Positions 5,811 through 5,923 of a stretch of 5,923 bases of DNA are shown here, one piece after another. Each line of letters begins with the position of its first letter. The stretch's first letter is position 1. The DNA is from Clostridium sp. UBA6758. GTDB lineage: Bacteria > Bacillota > Clostridia > Clostridiales > Clostridiaceae. Under the pieces are notes generated by a model that made no database searches, was not told the DNA's origin, and saw only the letters and a program-made list of their open reading frames with translations. The stretch lies in the NCBI GenBank assembly GCA_002453475.1, contig DKGY01000116.1, positions 73,203 to 79,125 on the forward strand, written 5' to 3'. The position numbers and the translations under genes were made by a program.

Positions 5811-5923
5811 TAGAAAACTAATTAAATTATAAAAATTTGTAAAAATTAGTTAACTATAAATTTTATCTACATATAAAGAATAATCCTTACTATTTACATA
5901 ATTTTTATCCTTAGATAGTTGAT
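5811..5923. other. AT-rich intergenic DNA upstream of the rpsO promoter
   Basis: No ORF, RNA gene or terminator hairpin is evident. It contains the 10-nt palindrome TAGTTAACTA (5847-5856). On the minus strand there is also a weaker possible promoter, TTAACT (5848-5853) with 16 nt to TATAAT (5826-5831), about 44 nt upstream of the main rpsO promoter. The next gene upstream is outside the window. Confidence 0.4.

Overview
The window looks like a piece of the chromosome of a low-GC, endospore-forming Firmicute, most likely a Clostridium or a close relative. The evidence is the very AT-rich DNA, the strong GGAGG-type ribosome binding sites, and the gene order rpsO - pnp - ymxH/ylmC - dapG - tepA - ftsK/spoIIIE. 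This is a reduced form of the well-known Bacillus subtilis rpsO-to-spoIIIE neighbourhood. All six genes are on the minus strand, so transcription runs from the right end to the left end. No plus-strand gene is supported.

From right to left: an AT-rich gap ends in a near-consensus extended -10 sigma-A promoter, followed by a leader of about 77 nt and rpsO (ribosomal protein S15). A GC-rich intrinsic terminator follows. After a short AU-rich spacer comes pnp (polynucleotide phosphorylase, full length with both RNase PH cores, KH and S1), which has its own A/U hairpin terminator. A gap of about 190 nt leads to a two-gene unit: ymxH (a small PRC-barrel sporulation-associated protein) and dapG (aspartokinase), 13 nt apart. 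A 15-bp hairpin starts 5 nt after the dapG stop codon, and its 3' arm contains the ribosome binding site of tepA (ClpP-fold serine protease). After tepA come a hairpin terminator and a good candidate promoter for ftsK/spoIIIE. Only the first 150 codons of that gene (membrane domain) are in the window.

The genes cover housekeeping and sporulation-linked work: translation (S15), RNA decay (PNPase), the first step of the aspartate pathway to diaminopimelate, lysine and dipicolinate (DapG), a cytoplasmic ClpP-like protease (TepA), and a DNA pump (FtsK/SpoIIIE). I see no mobile element, CRISPR array, tRNA or rRNA, and no evidence of a new multi-gene system. The most interesting signals are in the RNA: the hairpin that masks the tepA ribosome binding site directly after the dapG stop, and the structured rpsO leader, which probably takes part in S15 autoregulation.

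Three start codons were moved from the longest possible ORF on the basis of ribosome binding sites (rpsO, dapG, tepA), and ymxH is given the ATG just inside a GTG.
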